From: Gammaproteobacteria bacterium
GTDB lineage: Bacteria; Pseudomonadota; Gammaproteobacteria; Eutrophobiales; Eutrophobiaceae
Length of the DNA stretch: 64,000 bases
Assembly (NCBI GenBank): GCA_030835405.1
Contig: JAURPG010000012.1
Coordinates: forward strand, 1 to 64,000
Reading direction: 5' to 3'
Positions 18,123-27,540 of the stretch are shown piece by piece. The notes below the pieces were generated by a model. It was given only the letters and a program-made list of their open reading frames with translations, had not been told where the DNA came from and did no database searches. A program made the position numbers and the translations under genes. The number at the start of each line of letters is the position of its first letter. The stretch's first letter is position 1.

Positions 18123-18575
18123 ATGGAAATCATTTTACTTGAAAAAATTCGAAATCTTGGTGGACTGGGTGAAACTGTGAGAGTTAAGCCCGGGTATGGA
18201 CGAAATTTTCTTATACCCAATGGGAAAGCCGTCCCTGCCACTAAAGATAATATTGTAAAGTTTGAACAGCAAAGGGCCGAACTTGAAAGAAACCAGGCCG
18301 ATGTCTTTGAAAGGGCAAGTAGTCGTGCCGAGCAGCTGAATGGAATTAATGTGACCATAAGCCGCAAGGCCGGCACAGAAGGTAAATTATATGGATCAGT
18401 AAGTACCGCTGATATTGCGGAAGCCGTTGTAGCTGCAGGCCAGGAATTAGAGAAAAATGAAGTTTTATTGCCGGACGGACCTTTTAGGAAAATTGGAGAA
18501 TTTGAGGTAGAGGTCTCACTTCATGCAGATGTGACCACCTCAATCAAGATTAATATAGTTGCTGAAGAAGAATAA
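18123..18575 (+). CDS. rplI: 50S ribosomal protein L9
   Basis: A 150-residue L9 that binds 23S rRNA and reaches out from the L1 stalk base. The N-terminal domain (MEIILLEKIRNLGGLGETV; VKPGYGRNFLIPNGKA), the long connecting helix and the C-terminal domain (GKLYGSVSTADIAEAV) are all present. The frame opens earlier at 18090, but the ATG at 18123 has a good GGAGG about 8 bases upstream and starts with the family's canonical residues. Followed by a probable terminator before dnaB. Confidence 0.96.
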   Translation: MEIILLEKIRNLGGLGETVRVKPGYGRNFLIPNGKAVPATKDNIVKFEQQRAELERNQADVFERASSRAEQLNGINVTISRKAGTEGKLYGSVSTADIAEAVVAAGQELEKNEVLLPDGPFRKIGEFEVEVSLHADVTTSIKINIVAEEE

Positions 18576-18598
18576 GTAATATATTTAATATGGCATAG

Positions 18599-18619
18599 CT
18601 GCATCTGTTATGCAGTTTT
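18599..18619 (+). terminator. Probable Rho-independent terminator after rplI
   Basis: CTGCAT (18599-18604) and ATGCAG (18610-18615) form a perfect six-pair stem around CTGTT and are followed by TTTT. Short but correctly placed, 24 bases after the rplI stop. It would separate the ribosomal protein operon from dnaB-alr-radA. Confidence 0.5.
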
Positions 18620-18686
18620 CCATATTTTAATATCCCTGGATGAATCAGGTTTTTCAATTGTAAGATTTTTATTTTAAAGAGGCGTA

Positions 18687-20081
18687 ATGGTAGAGACCGC
18701 TCAACAAAATCAGGACATTGAAACATCTAGCCTGAAAATTCCTCCTCATTCCATTGAAGCAGAACAGGCAGTTCTGGGCGGGCTTTTTCTGGATCCCGAT
18801 GCCTGGGCTAAAGTATCCGAACGATTAAGAGATGATGATTTTTATCGACGTGATCACCAAATAATATTTAACGCCATTTCTAAACTTGATGGCGAAGGAC
18901 AACCATTTGACCTGGTAACGGTGGCCGAATGGTTGGAAAATAACCAGAAGCTCGATGATGCCGGTGGTCTGGCTTACCTTTCAGCGATGGCAGATAATAC
19001 CCCCGGTTCCAGTAATATTGTGGCGTATGCTGATATTGTCAGAAAACGTTCAATTCTCAGACAACTGATTAAGGCCACCAATGAGATTAGCGATTCAGTG
19101 TATAACCCTATGGGCAGATCCAGCAATGAGATACTGGATCTAGCTGAATCAAGCATATTTCAGATTGCTGAGCAGGAATCACGAGGACGAAAAAATTACA
19201 GTGCCATTAAAGATTTATTAGTATCAACACTGGACAGGATTGATGAGCTTTACCATAAAAAATCTCATATCACGGGTATCGCAACTGGTTTCACGGATTT
19301 TGACAGACAAACCGCTGGACTACAGAATTCAGATCTGATCATTGTGGCAGGAAGACCTTCTATGGGGAAAACGGCATTTGCCGTCAATCTTGCTGAACAT
19401 GCCATTATTAAGGACAAAATGTCCGTTGCTATATTTAGTATGGAAATGTCAGGTGAACAACTTTCCATGCGTATGATGTCTTCACTGGGCAGAATAGACC
19501 AACATAAGGTCAGAACCGGTAAACTCGAAGATGAAGATTGGCCAAGATTGACCTCAGCGGTAGAAATACTAAAAGATTCTAGATTATTCATTGATGATAC
19601 GCCTGCACTGACACCTGCAGAACTACGGGCCAGATGCCGACGCTTATCCAGAGAACATGGACTGGATATGGTGCTTATCGATTATCTTCAATTAATGCAG
19701 GTGCCAGGCACAAAAGAAAACCGTGCAACTGAAATTTCTGAAATATCGCGGTCATTAAAGGCAATGGCAAAAGAACTCAATATTCCAGTTATTGCACTGT
19801 CACAGTTAAACAGGAGTCTGGAACAAAGACCAAATAAACGGCCAGTCATGTCTGATTTGAGGGAATCTGGTGCTATTGAGCAAGATGCTGATGTTATTGT
19901 TTTTATTTACCGTGATGAGGTCTATGACGAAGAGACACCAAATAAGGGGATTGCTGAGATTATTATCGGTAAACAGCGAAATGGCCCCATCGGTACAGTA
20001 AAACTCTCATTTCTGGGGCGCTACACCCGATTTGAGAACTATGTTGAAGAACAACCATTTATGTCCGGGGCGCTTGAATGA
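18687..20081 (+). CDS. dnaB: Replicative DNA helicase DnaB
   Basis: A 464-residue replicative helicase, normal length. The N-terminal primase-interacting domain (PPHSIEAEQAVLGGLFLD) is followed by the RecA-like ATPase with Walker A GRPSMGKTA (about residues 222-230), Walker B MVLIDYLQLM and the C-terminal motif SDLRESGAIEQDADVI. It unwinds DNA at the replication fork as a hexamer. No intein insertion is present. It overlaps alr by four bases (ATGA), so alr and radA are likely co-translated with it. Confidence 0.97.
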   Translation: MVETAQQNQDIETSSLKIPPHSIEAEQAVLGGLFLDPDAWAKVSERLRDDDFYRRDHQIIFNAISKLDGEGQPFDLVTVAEWLENNQKLDDAGGLAYLSAMADNTPGSSNIVAYADIVRKRSILRQLIKATNEISDSVYNPMGRSSNEILDLAESSIFQIAEQESRGRKNYSAIKDLLVSTLDRIDELYHKKSHITGIATGFTDFDRQTAGLQNSDLIIVAGRPSMGKTAFAVNLAEHAIIKDKMSVAIFSMEMSGEQLSMRMMSSLGRIDQHKVRTGKLEDEDWPRLTSAVEILKDSRLFIDDTPALTPAELRARCRRLSREHGLDMVLIDYLQLMQVPGTKENRATEISEISRSLKAMAKELNIPVIALSQLNRSLEQRPNKRPVMSDLRESGAIEQDADVIVFIYRDEVYDEETPNKGIAEIIIGKQRNGPIGTVKLSFLGRYTRFENYVEEQPFMSGALE

Positions 20082-21163
20082 GCCGGCCGGCCAAGGTCAA
20101 GATAAATTTAACAGCCCTTCGTCATAACTTCTCACAGGTCAGAAAACTTGCCCCTGACAGCAGAATACTCTCGGTTATTAAAGCAGATGCATATGGTCAC
20201 GGATTGACTACCATCGCCAGGGCCTTATCAGAATCGGATGCGTTCGGTGTAGCCTGTATTGAAGAAGCGATGGAACTCAGAGAGGCGGGTATTACTTCTC
20301 CTATCCTGTTGCTTGAGGGGCCATTCTCACAAGAAGAACTCACGCTTGTGGCGGCGCTTCATCTTGATATTGTGGTCCATACTAGTGAGCAAATCCATAT
20401 GATTGAGCAGTACCGAGGTGAATATTCATTCCCTGTCTGGCTGAAAATCGATACCGGCATGCATCGTCTGGGTTTTCACCCTGATACTGTCAAAGGTATT
20501 TATGACAGGTTATCCTCACTCAAGCATGTCAGAGATGAACTTACGCTGATGTCTCATTTTGCCGATGCGGGTAATTCAGAGTCTAGTATTACTAAAAAAC
20601 AGTCAGAGCTGTTTCAGGAGCTGACCCAAAATCTATCAGGGAAACGATCTATCGCCAACTCTGCCGGGATTTTGAATTGTCCGGATTGCCATTTTGATTA
20701 TGTCCGTCCGGGGTTGATGTTATATGGTATTTCTCCCATTCCTGGCAAGACATCATGTGAACTGGATTTGCAGCCAGTCATGAGTTTGCAAACAAAGATT
20801 ATCGCGGTGAAAGAAGTAAAACAGGGAGAGACAGTAGGATATGGGGCAGAATGGCAGTGTCCTGAATCCATGCCAATAGGAATTGTCGCTATTGGTTATG
20901 GTGATGGTTATCCCAGACATGCAAAATCCGGTACACCGGTAATGGTTAATGGACAGCTTGCACAGCTTATTGGCAAGCCCTCAATGGATATGATTACTGT
21001 GGATTTACGTGAGATCCCGGGGGTTAAAATTGGGGATGCCGTTGAGTTGTGGGGGGAAGCGATACCCGTAGAAGAGGTCGCTGAACATGCAGGGACCATT
21101 GCCTATGAACTGATATCTGGTATTCAAAGTAGATTAAACGTGATTATAAATGACGAAGACTAA
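20078..21163 (+). CDS. alr: Alanine racemase
   Basis: A 361-residue PLP-dependent enzyme converting L- to D-alanine for peptidoglycan. The PLP lysine is in VIKADAYGHG (Lys35). The second catalytic base, a tyrosine, lies in VGYGAEW, followed by AIGYGDGYPR and the C-terminal YELISGIQSR. It overlaps dnaB at its start (ATGA) and radA at its end by 14 bases. The rplI-dnaB-alr-radA order is common in gammaproteobacteria. Confidence 0.95.
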   Translation: MSRPAKVKINLTALRHNFSQVRKLAPDSRILSVIKADAYGHGLTTIARALSESDAFGVACIEEAMELREAGITSPILLLEGPFSQEELTLVAALHLDIVVHTSEQIHMIEQYRGEYSFPVWLKIDTGMHRLGFHPDTVKGIYDRLSSLKHVRDELTLMSHFADAGNSESSITKKQSELFQELTQNLSGKRSIANSAGILNCPDCHFDYVRPGLMLYGISPIPGKTSCELDLQPVMSLQTKIIAVKEVKQGETVGYGAEWQCPESMPIGIVAIGYGDGYPRHAKSGTPVMVNGQLAQLIGKPSMDMITVDLREIPGVKIGDAVELWGEAIPVEEVAEHAGTIAYELISGIQSRLNVIINDED

Positions 21164-22523
21164 GACTCAATATATCTGTAATGAATGTGGGGCAACTTCA
21201 CCAAAATGGGCAGGCCAATGCCCTGACTGCAGCAGCTGGAATTCACTGGAAGAAACCATCATAAATAAAAAAACCGGTCATCTTGCTAATTCAAACATAC
21301 CGGTAATCACTTCAGTTGTTCGTACTTTGAATGATGTTGAGATATCAGCTCAGCCCAGGACAGCAATCGGCATTGCCGAGCTGGACAGGGTATTGGGTGG
21401 TGGAATTGTCGGCGGCTCTGTTATTCTCATCGGTGGTGACCCCGGCATTGGCAAATCTACCATACTCCTTCAAATGGTTGCTAAGCTCAGCAATATACAT
21501 AATATAAGTACATTATATGTCTCTGGTGAAGAGTCGCTGCAACAACTTGGGCTGAGGGGGATCAGGTTGGGGCTTGACTTGTCAACATTGAAGTCCATGA
21601 GCGAAAACCAGGTTGAACAAATATTTTCAGCCGCACTGGAAGAACAACCGCAGGTGTTGATTGTTGATTCTATCCAGACCGTATTTACCGAACAGTTAAC
21701 GTCAGCACCCGGCTCCGTATCTCAGGTCAGGGAATGTGCGTCACAGCTGGTGCGATATGCTAAACAGACTAACACGGCTGTGATTCTGGTGGGGCATGTT
21801 ACCAAGGAAGGCACATTGGCAGGGCCCCGTGTACTTGAGCATATGGTGGATACGGTTCTCTATTTTGAAGGTGACAATACTGAACGTTATAGAATCATAC
21901 GCTCAGTTAAAAACCGGTTTGGTGCAGTCAATGAACTGGGAATATTTGCCATGACTGATCTGGGATTAAAGGAAGTTACTAATCCCTCGGCCATTTTTGT
22001 TTCCAGTTATCAGGATAACACACCAGGTAGCATCATCGTGGTAACCCGCGAGGGTAGCCGGCCATTATTGGTTGAAGTGCAATCTCTTGTGAATTCAGCG
22101 CATGGTCAGCAACCCCGCCGAGTAACTGTGGGCCTTGAAAATAACCGCCTTGCCATGTTGCTTGCGATTATGGAACGCTATTTGGGGGTGACAATTTATG
22201 ACCAGGATATTTTTGTCAATGTGGTAGGGGGTGTGCGAATTGGTGATACCTCAGCGGACTTGCCTATCGTTCTTTCGATTCTGTCCAGTATGGAAGATAT
22301 CGCCCTGCCGAAAAAGCTTGTCGCATTTGGTGAAATTGGCCTGGGCGGTGAAGTCAGGCCGGTTCAAGGTGGTCAGGAACGTCTGAGCGAGGCTGTAAAA
22401 CATGGTTTTAGCAGGGCGATAATTCCCGTTGCTAATCGGCCCAGAAAGGCAATGACGGATATTGAGGTCAACCCCATCACCAAACTTCATGAAATTATCC
22501 CCATGGTGTTAAATAAAAAATAA
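21150..22523 (+). CDS. radA: DNA repair protein RadA
   Basis: A 457-residue RecA-like protein acting in branch migration and recombination intermediate processing. It starts with the C4 zinc finger CNECGATSPKWAGQCPDC (Cys10, 13, 24, 27). Walker A is GGDPGIGKST (near residue 95), the RadA-specific VKNRFGAVNELG follows, and a Lon-like C-terminal domain ends the protein (VGGVRIGDTSADLPIVLSIL). Complete and of normal length. Translationally coupled to alr by overlap. Confidence 0.95.
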   Translation: MTKTKTQYICNECGATSPKWAGQCPDCSSWNSLEETIINKKTGHLANSNIPVITSVVRTLNDVEISAQPRTAIGIAELDRVLGGGIVGGSVILIGGDPGIGKSTILLQMVAKLSNIHNISTLYVSGEESLQQLGLRGIRLGLDLSTLKSMSENQVEQIFSAALEEQPQVLIVDSIQTVFTEQLTSAPGSVSQVRECASQLVRYAKQTNTAVILVGHVTKEGTLAGPRVLEHMVDTVLYFEGDNTERYRIIRSVKNRFGAVNELGIFAMTDLGLKEVTNPSAIFVSSYQDNTPGSIIVVTREGSRPLLVEVQSLVNSAHGQQPRRVTVGLENNRLAMLLAIMERYLGVTIYDQDIFVNVVGGVRIGDTSADLPIVLSILSSMEDIALPKKLVAFGEIGLGGEVRPVQGGQERLSEAVKHGFSRAIIPVANRPRKAMTDIEVNPITKLHEIIPMVLNKK

Positions 22524-22560
22524 TTGTAACTCCTTTAATCTCGCATCGAATTAATATTCT

Positions 22561-23532
22561 GTGAGACAGGCAATATTTAAATGCGCGGTATTTATCTTTA
22601 ATTCAGGTGCGTGTCATGGGCAGACTGTTCAAGACTGGCATTATGAATGGTCTGACACAGATTTTTCTAATAGTGCTATTGAATTTTCAGAAATCCTCTC
22701 AGGCGGCCCGCCAAAAGATGGTATCCCGGCAATTGATAATCCAAAATTTGCTCGGGTTATTGATATAAAAGATATTGGTCAAACCGAACCGGTTATCTAT
22801 CTGAAAGCCAGTACAGATATCAAGGCCTATCCCTTCAGGATTTTGATGTGGCATGAGATTGTAAATGATACCATCAATAACATACCTGTCACGGTGACCT
22901 ATTGTCCCCTGTGTAATGCAGCGGTGGTATTTGACCGCAGAGTAGCGGGTAAAACCCTGGATTTTGGCGTAACCGGTAAACTCAGATATTCAGACATGAT
23001 TATGTATGACAGGCAAACAGAAAGTTGGTGGCAGCAATTTCTGGGCGAGGCCATCGTGGGTGAAATGACGGGTACTATATTAAAAAGGCTGCTGGCAAAA
23101 ATTGTCCTATTCGGTGGATTTGCCAGGAAATTTTCTCAGGGTGAGGTCCTGATAAGCAATCACCCTCGTCTCAGGCCATATGGCGAGAATCCGTATATGA
23201 AGTATGATAGTTCTAGTTATCCGTTCCTGTATAAAGGCAGATATGACGGTCCGGGAAATGCCATGTCCTATATTATCAGTGTTAAAAAAAATGCCTGGTT
23301 ATTATCAGATATCAAGGCAACCGGAGAAATATTACATGAAGGCATTACGATAAAATGGCAGGAAGGCATGAACTCCGCACTGGATAGTAGCGAGATTGCA
23401 GAAGGACGTGACATTGGTTTTGTGGAAGTCTATCAGCAGACTGGCAGCGGGAGGTTGGAAGTTGCCTATGATATGACCTTTGCTTTTGTATTTAAGGCAT
23501 TTCAACCCGATGGGCAGATTCATAAGCTATAA
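22561..23532 (+). CDS. DUF3179 domain protein
   Basis: A 323-residue protein matching the DUF3179 family, recognised from VTVTYCPLCNAAVVFDRR, GKLRYSDMIMYDRQTESWWQQ and GEAIVGEMTG. The two cysteines of CPLC are the conserved feature of the family. The N-terminus is weakly hydrophobic and may be a poor signal peptide, so the GTG start at 22561 is uncertain. The biochemical function of DUF3179 is not known. It is followed at 31 bases by a DoxX-like membrane protein, and the two may form a small envelope operon. Confidence 0.75.
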   Translation: MRQAIFKCAVFIFNSGACHGQTVQDWHYEWSDTDFSNSAIEFSEILSGGPPKDGIPAIDNPKFARVIDIKDIGQTEPVIYLKASTDIKAYPFRILMWHEIVNDTINNIPVTVTYCPLCNAAVVFDRRVAGKTLDFGVTGKLRYSDMIMYDRQTESWWQQFLGEAIVGEMTGTILKRLLAKIVLFGGFARKFSQGEVLISNHPRLRPYGENPYMKYDSSSYPFLYKGRYDGPGNAMSYIISVKKNAWLLSDIKATGEILHEGITIKWQEGMNSALDSSEIAEGRDIGFVEVYQQTGSGRLEVAYDMTFAFVFKAFQPDGQIHKL

Positions 23533-23563
23533 TGTTATTGGGACAACACGGGGGGAAATATAA

Positions 23564-23971
23564 ATGAATGACCAAACATTAGCTATTAACCAGGACAAGC
23601 TGGAAATATCACTATTTTTACTCAGACTGGGCATATTTATCGTCATGATGGCATGGACCCTGGATAAATTCATTGATCCTGAACATGGTATTCGTGTATT
23701 CGAACGGTTCTATTTTCTTGGTGGGATGAGCACTGCCATCATGATGGGTATTGGTGCGATTGAAATCCTGGTTATCCTGGCATTTATGCTTGGATTATGG
23801 AAAAAATATACCTATGGGATTGTTATGATCTCCCATTCAGTATCGACTTTCTCGTCATGGAAACAATATACCATCGATATGAACCTGTTATTTTTTGCCG
23901 CCTGGCCCATGCTGGCGGCCTGCGTGGCACTGTTTTTACTTCGTGAACACGATAAAAAGTTTACGATTTAG
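23564..23971 (+). CDS. DoxX-like four-helix membrane protein
   Basis: A 135-residue hydrophobic protein with four predicted membrane segments (about residues 18-32, 55-77, 82-100 and 108-125). The topology and the segment LLRLGIFIVMMAWTLDKFIDP resemble DoxX/DoxD-like proteins, but the resemblance is general. The GGGG upstream of the ATG at 23564 is a plausible ribosome binding site. It lies downstream of the DUF3179 gene and converges on a flavin oxidoreductase gene. Function unknown. Confidence 0.6.
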   Translation: MNDQTLAINQDKLEISLFLLRLGIFIVMMAWTLDKFIDPEHGIRVFERFYFLGGMSTAIMMGIGAIEILVILAFMLGLWKKYTYGIVMISHSVSTFSSWKQYTIDMNLLFFAAWPMLAACVALFLLREHDKKFTI

Positions 23972-23991
23972 GGGTGAATATAAATATTGCT

Positions 23992-25422
23992 TTAGAAAGG
24001 CAATCTTTGTAACAGGTTAACGAGTTTCCGGGTGCGGTCGCTGAATAACTTTGGTGTGTACCATGCCCCGGCAACGCGTTTATTAAGTTCAGCGAGGGTG
24101 GGGTAAGGTGCAATCATACCGGCAATGGCACTTATCCTTAACTTTGAAGAGATGGCTAATCCCCAAACCTGGCTAATCTCACCGGCATGTGGCCCCACAA
24201 TAGACGCGCCCAGTATATGACCTTGAGTTGTTGTGATTACACTAACCCTGCCTTGAGTGTTGGCTTCAGTAATTGCCCGGTCATTTTCATTGAATTCCCA
24301 TTGGGAAATTTTAAGTTTGTCACCATATCGTTCCCTTGCCTGTTGTTCTGTTAATCCTACCTGGGCAAGTTCAGGATCAGTATAGGTGACCCAGGGCAGG
24401 GCACGGTAATCGACTTTGGCAGGGATTTTGAAGCAAATATTTTTGATGACAATCCCAGCATGATATCCAGCCACATGGGTAAATTGCGGTCCGCCCGCCA
24501 CATCACCAATGGCGAAGATATGTTTGTTGTTGGTTCTTAATCGTTTGTCGACAATAATCCCTGTTTTATTGTAGTTGATGCTGGCCTTGTCTAATCCCAG
24601 CGTTTCTGTGTTAGGTGCACGTCCGGCTGCCATGAGTAAATGTGTGCCCGCTATTTCGATTTTTCTATCGTTTTGTGCAATATGAATTATTACTCGACCG
24701 TTATCACTTTTGATTTCTTCTATGGAAATGCCTTCATAGAGATTGATTCCTTCTGAAATAAGGGCTTGTTTCAGGATTGCAACATTTTGCTTGTCATCTC
24801 GGGGTAACAAGGTGCCCATATCAAAGACACTCACATCACAACCCAGTCGTTTATGTGCCTGGGCCATTTCTATACCTATTGGGCCTGCTCCGACAATTAA
24901 TAAATGTTCAGGTTTCTCGTTCAACGAAAAGATTGTTTCATTAGTTAATATTGGAACTGTTTCGATTCTATTAATTGGGGGAACAACAGGTCTGGAACCT
25001 GTGGCAATCACAATATATTTTGCTTTTATTAGTTCCGGGCCGGATTGAATCAGATCAGGTGTAATAAATTGGGCATGGTCACGTAGCACTTTAACTCCCA
25101 TACCTTCAAAACGCTCCTGTGAATCATTGGGCTCAATGGTTCGAATAACATTATTAACATAATTTTTTACTGACAGAAAATCGATATCAGGTTCAACTGG
25201 CTTAATCCCCATAATACGATCGGACCGCATTAGCTGAGCATGTTTGGCAGCAGCCAGCAAGGCCTTGGAAGGAACGCAGCCTGTATTCAGGCAGTCTCCT
25301 CCCATTTTATCTTTCTCGATGAGTACAGTGCTTAATCCCAATTGGGCAGCCCCTGCGGCAACAGAGAGGCCACCTGAGCCTGCCCCGATGATACATACCT
25401 GGGTGTTAATTGATGGTTTCAT
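23992..25422 (-). CDS. FAD-dependent disulfide oxidoreductase (MerA/dihydrolipoyl dehydrogenase-like)
   Basis: A 476-residue pyridine nucleotide-disulfide oxidoreductase. FAD motif IIGAGSGGLSVAAGAAQLG, redox cysteines GGDCLNTGCVPSK (Cys44, Cys49), second nucleotide motif GAGPIGIEMAQAHKRLG and AAGRAPNTETLGL. The C-terminal catalytic position reads PYPTLAE, with Tyr where glutathione reductase and lipoamide dehydrogenase have His. There is no mercury-binding N-terminal domain and no C-terminal vicinal Cys pair, so mercuric reductase activity is not supported. It overlaps the upstream TVP38/TMEM64 gene by 17 bases. Such enzyme-membrane protein pairs, sometimes fused, are known in bacteria but the substrate is unclear. 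Confidence 0.8.
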   Translation of the reverse strand: MKPSINTQVCIIGAGSGGLSVAAGAAQLGLSTVLIEKDKMGGDCLNTGCVPSKALLAAAKHAQLMRSDRIMGIKPVEPDIDFLSVKNYVNNVIRTIEPNDSQERFEGMGVKVLRDHAQFITPDLIQSGPELIKAKYIVIATGSRPVVPPINRIETVPILTNETIFSLNEKPEHLLIVGAGPIGIEMAQAHKRLGCDVSVFDMGTLLPRDDKQNVAILKQALISEGINLYEGISIEEIKSDNGRVIIHIAQNDRKIEIAGTHLLMAAGRAPNTETLGLDKASINYNKTGIIVDKRLRTNNKHIFAIGDVAGGPQFTHVAGYHAGIVIKNICFKIPAKVDYRALPWVTYTDPELAQVGLTEQQARERYGDKLKISQWEFNENDRAITEANTQGRVSVITTTQGHILGASIVGPHAGEISQVWGLAISSKLRISAIAGMIAPYPTLAELNKRVAGAWYTPKLFSDRTRKLVNLLQRLPF

Positions 25423-26122
25423 TGTTTTGATTAATCGTTAATATTTTGGCTTGTTTTAGAATGGTTGGGAGCAAGGCAAATATACCAAGCAGGATAAATG
25501 CCAGGATCGTTTCGATGGATATGAGATCTGATAGTGTATTTATCGTTCCAAGTTCCCTGCCCACATTGGCATAGACAAAGGTCCCCGGCATGATGCCTAC
25601 GAATGTGGTAGTAATATAAGGCAATAATTTAATATTAAATAGCGCTGGTACGATATTAACCATAAAGAATGGAAATACAGGTACCAGTCGCATAAATAAT
25701 AGGTAGCCTATGGCATTTTGATTCATGTTTGATTCAACTTTTTTAAATAGAGGGCCAGCCTTCTCTCTTAAAGTTGATCCGATGGCACTTTTAGCAGCAA
25801 CAAAGAGTATGGTTGCGCCAATGGTTGCAGAAAAGACAATTAATAGTGTCCCCAACCAACGTCCGAATAAAAAGCCGCCTAGCAAGGTGAGGACGGTAGC
25901 AATTGGAAGAGATAATGCAACTGATATAATATATATTGCAATAAATGCAAATGCGGATAAAACAGGCCTGGCATTTACCATTTCAAGTAATTCAGAACGT
26001 TGAGATTTAATTGATTCCAGAGTTATTAGTTCAGCTAGATCCAGCAGCCAGGCTAGGATGACTAGCAATAATATTATTGAGATTGGAATGAATTTTTTAA
26101 TTTTATCTTTTTTGATCAACAT
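25406..26122 (-). CDS. TVP38/TMEM64-family membrane protein
   Basis: A 238-residue inner-membrane protein with about six hydrophobic segments and the family core ALSLPIATVLTLLGGFLFG and FMRLVPVFPFFMVNIVPALF. The frame is open to 26275, but the extra 51 residues do not look like a membrane protein N-terminus and would overlap the divergent sigma factor gene. The start at 26122 (MLIKKDKIKKFIPISIILLL) gives a basic N-terminus before the first helix. It overlaps the downstream disulfide oxidoreductase gene, implying coupled synthesis. A paralogue lies at 9702-10382. Confidence 0.82.
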   Translation of the reverse strand: MLIKKDKIKKFIPISIILLLVILAWLLDLAELITLESIKSQRSELLEMVNARPVLSAFAFIAIYIISVALSLPIATVLTLLGGFLFGRWLGTLLIVFSATIGATILFVAAKSAIGSTLREKAGPLFKKVESNMNQNAIGYLLFMRLVPVFPFFMVNIVPALFNIKLLPYITTTFVGIMPGTFVYANVGRELGTINTLSDLISIETILAFILLGIFALLPTILKQAKILTINQNNETIN

Positions 26123-26193
26123 TTGTTTGTCCTGAAAATGTCTTTGAAATATATTCGCAAATAAAAATCCAAAGTTACTATTATATATTGAAC

Positions 26194-26769
26194 ATGCAAG
26201 AACAATCGAAAGCCAAGAGCTCCCTTTCATCCTTGATGCGCCAGGCCCAACAGGGAGATAAACAGGCATATTCATTACTATTTACTAAAGTAACCCCCAT
26301 GTTGAGATCATTTATTTTACAGAAAATAAGCAGTCCCGATGATATGGAGGACATTGTTCAGGAAATATTAATTTCACTACACAAAGCAGGTCATACTTAT
26401 GATGCAAACAGGCCATTTGAAGTGTGGATGTATACCATTGCAAGATACAGATTGAATGATTACCTGTGTTCGTACTACAAAAATGTGTCCTTAAAAGAGA
26501 AAATTCAGGATGAACACGAGCATTTCAATGAAAATATTGATGTAACTCCTGAAGTTGAAATAGACGAATCTATCAATGAACTTATAGAGGCCTTGCCTGA
26601 AAAGCAACGGACAATTGTTACCATGATGAAGGTAGAAGGCTATACCGCAAAAGAAACTGCAGAAATGGTCAATATGACAGAGACGGCGGTCAAGGTGGCG
26701 GCACATAGAGTGTATAAAAAACTTGCAGAACAGATCCGAAACAAGGATGAATTAACAGATGGAAACTAA
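26194..26769 (+). CDS. ECF-type RNA polymerase sigma factor
   Basis: A 191-residue sigma-70-family factor of the extracytoplasmic function group. Region 2 is visible as DMEDIVQEILISLHKA with RPFEVWMYTIARYRLNDYL. Region 4 is the helix-turn-helix ALPEKQRTIVTMMKVEGYT followed by AKETAEMVNMTETAVKVAAH. The ATG at 26194 is chosen; a TTG two codons upstream is possible, and neither has a good ribosome binding site. Its 3' end overlaps the anti-sigma gene by 11 bases. It diverges from the TVP38/oxidoreductase pair, which could be part of its regulon (inference). Confidence 0.88.
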   Translation: MQEQSKAKSSLSSLMRQAQQGDKQAYSLLFTKVTPMLRSFILQKISSPDDMEDIVQEILISLHKAGHTYDANRPFEVWMYTIARYRLNDYLCSYYKNVSLKEKIQDEHEHFNENIDVTPEVEIDESINELIEALPEKQRTIVTMMKVEGYTAKETAEMVNMTETAVKVAAHRVYKKLAEQIRNKDELTDGN

Positions 26770-27400
26770 CGAATTAATTCAACAGATTTCTGGTGAAGGG
26801 GCCAGTAAACCCTTATGGCACCCTTTACAACAATCGATGTTATGGGTAGCAGGGCTGATTGTTTATTTATTTTTGTTTCTGCTATTTGATGGTTTCAGGA
26901 TAGATATTGCAGAAAAATTAGGATCATACGAATTTCTCATTGAATTAGTGCTTTTATCCATCGTTGGAATCTCCGCTAGCTTTGCTGCATTTTGTCTGGC
27001 CAGACCCGATGATTTTCAGTTGCCATGGGTAAAATACTTTCCGGTTTTACTGTCTTTGGTATGGGGAATATATGCCTTTTCCAGCGCCGGTGATAACCTG
27101 CAGTTAAGAAATTTGATTAATTCGGTTGCCCTGGTGGAGGTGCATTGCCCTATCCATATCGTTGCATTTAGTGCCATCCCTGCCATCGTTATTTTTATCA
27201 TGGTGCATATGGGTGCAGCGATCAGGATCTACTGGGCAGGTATCATGTCTGTATTATCTGTTACCGCATTTGCCTATTTGTTTATGAGGCTGGTGGAAAA
27301 TAATGACAATCCCGCCCATTTAATCGTCTGGCATGCCATCCCCATTCTGGTGCTTTGCCTGATAGGGATGTATGCAGGGAAGAAAACTCTTCGCTGGTAA
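26759..27400 (+). CDS. NrsF-like (DUF1109) anti-sigma factor
   Basis: A 213-residue protein with six predicted membrane segments after a short cytoplasmic N-terminus (METNELIQQISGEGASKPLW), the layout of the DUF1109/NrsF family that sequesters ECF sigma factors at the membrane. The C-terminal part IRIYWAGIMSVLSVTAFAYL and HLIVWHAIPILVLCLIGMYAG fits this family. Overlap with the sigma gene supports a cognate pair. A cysteine (VEVHCPIHI) lies in a loop; in some NrsF-type systems cysteines sense metals or oxidants, but that is inference here. Confidence 0.75.
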   Translation: METNELIQQISGEGASKPLWHPLQQSMLWVAGLIVYLFLFLLFDGFRIDIAEKLGSYEFLIELVLLSIVGISASFAAFCLARPDDFQLPWVKYFPVLLSLVWGIYAFSSAGDNLQLRNLINSVALVEVHCPIHIVAFSAIPAIVIFIMVHMGAAIRIYWAGIMSVLSVTAFAYLFMRLVENNDNPAHLIVWHAIPILVLCLIGMYAGKKTLRW

Positions 27401-27540
27401 GCTTAGTTAAATCCCGTATCAATTTGTGGTTTCTCGGGCTTTCGATGTATGAGGCATGAGCCTTCCATTTCCTGATTATAATGTAACGAAAAAATTTAGT
27501 TAGGCGAAATAGTATCTATACATAAATTATTTCGAATGAT

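Noticed and set aside
23992-25422. Mercuric reductase (merA)
   Set aside because: The protein lacks the N-terminal HMA domain and the C-terminal vicinal cysteines, and no merR, merT or merP is nearby.
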